Below are positions 21,277-23,774 of a stretch of 23,774 bases of DNA, one piece after another; within the stretch, counting starts at the first letter, position 1, and every line of letters begins with the position of its first letter. This stretch comes from LMUY01 sp964242925. Lineage in GTDB: Bacteria > Pseudomonadota > Alphaproteobacteria > Acetobacterales > Acetobacteraceae. The notes beneath the pieces are model-generated. The model had not been told where the DNA came from. It did no database searches and worked only from the letters and a program-made list of their open reading frames with translations. The position numbers and the translations under genes were made by a program. The stretch lies in NCBI GenBank assembly GCA_964242925.1, contig CAXTBW010000070.1, positions 1 to 23,774 on the forward strand, given 5' to 3'.

Positions 21277-23695
21277 CCGGGTCTTCCGGCCAGTCGTGCC
21301 GCGGGTAGCGCCCGCGCATGTCGCGGCGCACGTCCCGCCAGGCGCCCTCCCAGAACCCGGCCAGGTCGGCGGTGATCGCCACCGGACGGCCCGCTGGCGA
21401 CAGCAGCGCGAACCGCAGCGCCACGCGGCCGCCGAGCAGGGCAGGCGTGTCGCGCTGCCCGTAGAACGCCTGCGCCCGCGCCGCCGCGACCGGCGTGTCG
21501 CCGGTGTAGTCGACCGCCGCCCGGCCGCCCGGCAGCGCCAGGTGCGTCGGCAGGTCGCGGTCCAGCCGGGCGGCGGCCTCCCAGCCCAGCCGGCCCCGCA
21601 GCAGGGTGGCGAGGTCGAGCGCCTTCGCGTCCGCCAGCCGCGCGGCGCCCAGCAGGTGCGGCGCCAGCCACTCGGCCGCTTCCGCTCCCAGCGCGGCGTC
21701 GGACAGGTCGGCCACATCCGGGTCCACCGTCCGCAGCAGGGCCGCGCGCGCCTGCAACTGCCGCGCGGCGTCAGTCCAGTCCAACGCGTCCAGCTTGCGG
21801 CCGACCACCTCGGCAAGGGTGCGGGCGGTGTCCGCGGGGTCGGCCGGCAGCGTGCGGTCGTCCAGCACCAGGGCGCCCAGGCGGCGTCGGCGGCGGGACA
21901 GCACGGCGCCGGACACGGGGTCGAACCCGCTCTCGACCGTCTCGGTGATGCGGTGCGCCGGCAGGTCGGCCAGGTCCAACGGCGCGGCCAACCGGATGCG
22001 GGCGGAGCTGCCGAGTTCCAGCGCGCCCACCGCCAGCAGCGGGGCGCGGGCCAGCGCGTCGGTCGCCGGCAGCTTCGCCCCGCCGCCGCCCGACAGCCGG
22101 AACGATCCCGCCTCGCCCCGGCGTTGCGCGATGCGGTCGGGGAAGGCGGCGGCCAGCAGCGGAGCGGGGTCCCCGGAGGCCGGCGCGGTGGTGCGCAGCC
22201 GGCGGCGATACTGGTTCGCGGTCTGCCGGATGCGCGCCAGTGCGCCGCGGTCCGCGTCCCGCCGGCCGGCCAAAGCCTCGAGCCGCAGCATCACGTCGGC
22301 GGGAGCATCGCGCTCCCGCATTGGGTCGCGTTCCTCCAGCAGCGCGGCCAAGTCGGCGGCCAGCGACCGTTCGGCATCCGACCCGGCCGCGAGCATCATC
22401 GCGGACAGCCGGGGATGCGCGCCCAGCGACGCCATCCGCCGGCCGGCTGGCGTCAGCGCGTCGCGTTTCAGGGCGCCCCCTTCTAGAGCGCCCAGATCCG
22501 TCAGCAGCGCGCGGGCAGCGGCGAGGGCGCCCGCGGCGGGCGGGTCCGGGAAGGGCAGGGCTTCCGGGGGCGTTCCCCAGGCAAGGCAGTCCAGCACCAG
22601 GCCGCTCAGCTCCGCCTCCATGATCTCCGGGCGATCGAACGGCGCCAGTCCGCGGTGCAGCGCCTCGGACCACAGCCGGATCGCCACCCCCGGCGCCTCC
22701 CGGCCGGCGCGTCCGGCGCGCTGGTCGGCGGCGGCGCGGCTGATGCGCAGGGTGGCCAGCCGGGTCAGCCCGGTGGCGCCGTCCAGCCGCGGCGCGCGAC
22801 GCCAACCGCCATCCACCACGATCCGCACGCCGGGCACGGTCAGGCTGGTTTCGGCGATGCTGGTCGCCAGCACCACGCGACGGCCCTCCGCGGGGCGCAG
22901 CGCCCGATCCTGCTCGGCGGGCGGCAGGTCACCGTGCAGCGGCAGCACCAGCGCGCCGCACCCGTCCAACGCCGCCTGCGCGCGCCGGATGTCGGCCATG
23001 CCGGACAGGAAGGCGAGGATGTCGCCCTCCTCCGCCGCCAGCGCCTCGCGCACCGCGGCGGCCACCGCGGCGGGCAGGTCGCGCGGGTTGGCGACGTCCC
23101 GCCTGGCGTGCTCGACACGCACCGGAAACATGCGGCCGGCGCTCTCTATCACCGGCGCGTTCATCAGCGTGGACAGGCGGGCGCCGTCTGCGGTGGCGGA
23201 CATGGCCAGCAGCCGCAGTTCCGGCCGCAGTTGGCGCTGCAGATCCAGGCACAGCGCCAGCGCCAGGTCCGCGGCCAGCGCGCGCTCGTGCACCTCGTCC
23301 AGGATCACCAGGCCGACGCCGTCCAGCCCCGGGTCGGAGGCGAGCCGGCGCACCAGCAGCCCCTCCGTCACCACCTCGATCCGGGTGGCGGCGGACACCG
23401 CGGAATCGACCCGGGTGCGGTAGCCGACCGTGCCGCCGACCGCCTCGCCCAGCAGGGCCGACATGCGGGTCGCCGCGGCGCGGGCGGCGAGCCGGCGCGG
23501 CTCCAGCATCACGACGCCGCCGGCGACCTGGCCCAGCAGGTGCAGCGGCGCCAGCGTCGTCTTGCCGGCGCCCGGCGGCGCCACCAGCACGGCGTTGCCA
23601 GCCGCCAGCGCCGCCGACAGCGCAGGCAGGGCGTCCCGCACCGGCAGATCCGCAACAACGTTGCTGCAATGCGCAAATTCGCCTATGGGTTGCAT
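21266..23695 (-). CDS. hrpB: ATP-dependent helicase HrpB (DEAH/RHA family)
   Basis: 809 residues, the usual HrpB length. Helicase core: Walker A APPGAGKTT (39-47), motif Ia EPRRLAARA, motif II DEVH (133-136), motif III SAT (166-168), motif IV-V region LPLHGDLPP and ATSIAETSLTVPGV, and motif VI QRAGRAGR (325-332). The HrpB-specific C-terminal domain follows, ending RDVRRDMRGRYPRHDWPEDP (about 787-806). HrpB is a cytosolic RNA/DNA-dependent NTPase whose role in most bacteria is unknown. ATG 23695 is used; the AGGAGG upstream is 14 nt away, a little far, so a later start near the LPVRDALPAL segment is possible. It is divergent from the epimerase-like gene (24 bp between starts). Confidence 0.96.
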   Translation of the reverse strand: MQPIGEFAHCSNVVADLPVRDALPALSAALAAGNAVLVAPPGAGKTTLAPLHLLGQVAGGVVMLEPRRLAARAAATRMSALLGEAVGGTVGYRTRVDSAVSAATRIEVVTEGLLVRRLASDPGLDGVGLVILDEVHERALAADLALALCLDLQRQLRPELRLLAMSATADGARLSTLMNAPVIESAGRMFPVRVEHARRDVANPRDLPAAVAAAVREALAAEEGDILAFLSGMADIRRAQAALDGCGALVLPLHGDLPPAEQDRALRPAEGRRVVLATSIAETSLTVPGVRIVVDGGWRRAPRLDGATGLTRLATLRISRAAADQRAGRAGREAPGVAIRLWSEALHRGLAPFDRPEIMEAELSGLVLDCLAWGTPPEALPFPDPPAAGALAAARALLTDLGALEGGALKRDALTPAGRRMASLGAHPRLSAMMLAAGSDAERSLAADLAALLEERDPMRERDAPADVMLRLEALAGRRDADRGALARIRQTANQYRRRLRTTAPASGDPAPLLAAAFPDRIAQRRGEAGSFRLSGGGGAKLPATDALARAPLLAVGALELGSSARIRLAAPLDLADLPAHRITETVESGFDPVSGAVLSRRRRRLGALVLDDRTLPADPADTARTLAEVVGRKLDALDWTDAARQLQARAALLRTVDPDVADLSDAALGAEAAEWLAPHLLGAARLADAKALDLATLLRGRLGWEAAARLDRDLPTHLALPGGRAAVDYTGDTPVAAARAQAFYGQRDTPALLGGRVALRFALLSPAGRPVAITADLAGFWEGAWRDVRRDMRGRYPRHDWPEDPVTV

Positions 23696-23719
23696 TTAGA
23701 ACCGGAGGGCCTCCTAGGA

Positions 23720-23774
23720 ATGAGCCTGACCCGCAAGCGCGTTCTGGTGACGGGCGGCGCCGGCTTTCTCGGCT
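23720..23774 (+). CDS. NAD-dependent epimerase/dehydratase (partial, first 18 residues)
   Basis: ATG 23720 followed by SLTRKRVLVTGGAGFLG, which is an extended-SDR Rossmann motif TGGAGFLG placed at the very N-terminus, as in UDP-glucuronate decarboxylases and nucleotide-sugar epimerases. The gene runs off the right edge, so only the cofactor site is visible. GGAG about 12 nt upstream and AGGA immediately before the ATG are the only ribosome-site candidates. Confidence 0.75.
   Translation, partial: MSLTRKRVLVTGGAGFLG

Noticed and set aside
20669..22486. 605-residue open frame on the plus strand
   Set aside because: Only its segment around 20915-21077 is meaningful (the middle of the broken glyoxalase gene). 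The rest is antisense to hrpB.
21606..23423. 605-residue Ser/Arg/Ala-rich open frame on the plus strand
   Set aside because: Antisense to hrpB and repetitive in composition. It has no ribosome site or domain.

Overview
The window is a high-GC stretch of chromosome from an alphaproteobacterium, most likely from the Rhodospirillales/Acetobacteraceae side. This is inferred from the fbc (Rieske, cytochrome b, cytochrome c1) operon, the small DUF3309- and DUF4169-type proteins, the TRAP transporter, the short LOV protein and a dispersed intergenic repeat starting GTCATGCCCGGGCTTGAC. Most of it is ordinary chromosomal content. No tRNA, rRNA, transposase, integrase or CRISPR array was seen.

Layout, left to right. 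(1) 1-372: N-terminus of a peptide-type ABC substrate-binding protein (minus), divergent from dcd-murA (497-2326, plus). (2) A WrbA/flavodoxin-like gene (minus, TTG start) converges on murA and diverges from a short-chain dehydrogenase plus FAD amine oxidoreductase pair (3096-4928). (3) csbD and a TRAP dicarboxylate-type transporter, dctP-dctQ-dctM (8259 down to 5420, minus). (4) A 472-bp gene-poor gap with a repeat, then a secreted double helix-hairpin-helix protein. (5) hemF (minus) diverging from petABC (10269-12934), with mtnP coupled to its 3' end through a probable CTG start. (6) A DUF3309 mini membrane protein and a dienelactone-hydrolase-like protein (minus), then a DUF4169 and YdcF pair (plus). 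(7) A minus-strand run from 20723 to 16016: GNAT acetyltransferase, HtrA-like lipoprotein protease, OmpR-type response regulator, sensor histidine kinase, small exported two-cysteine protein and short LOV photoreceptor. (8) A glyoxalase-fold gene broken by two 1-nt frameshifts, hrpB (minus) and the first codons of an NAD-dependent epimerase/dehydratase.

How the genes fit together. dcd and murA are unrelated housekeeping enzymes in one operon. hemF next to petABC places haem synthesis beside a haem-requiring respiratory complex. The HtrA-RR-HK group looks like an envelope-stress module; the co-directional small exported protein and LOV protein make it the most interesting part of the window. 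Two small likely stress genes (csbD and DUF3309) share a similar promoter-like motif at the same distance from their starts. This is suggestive of EcfG-type general stress control but not proven.
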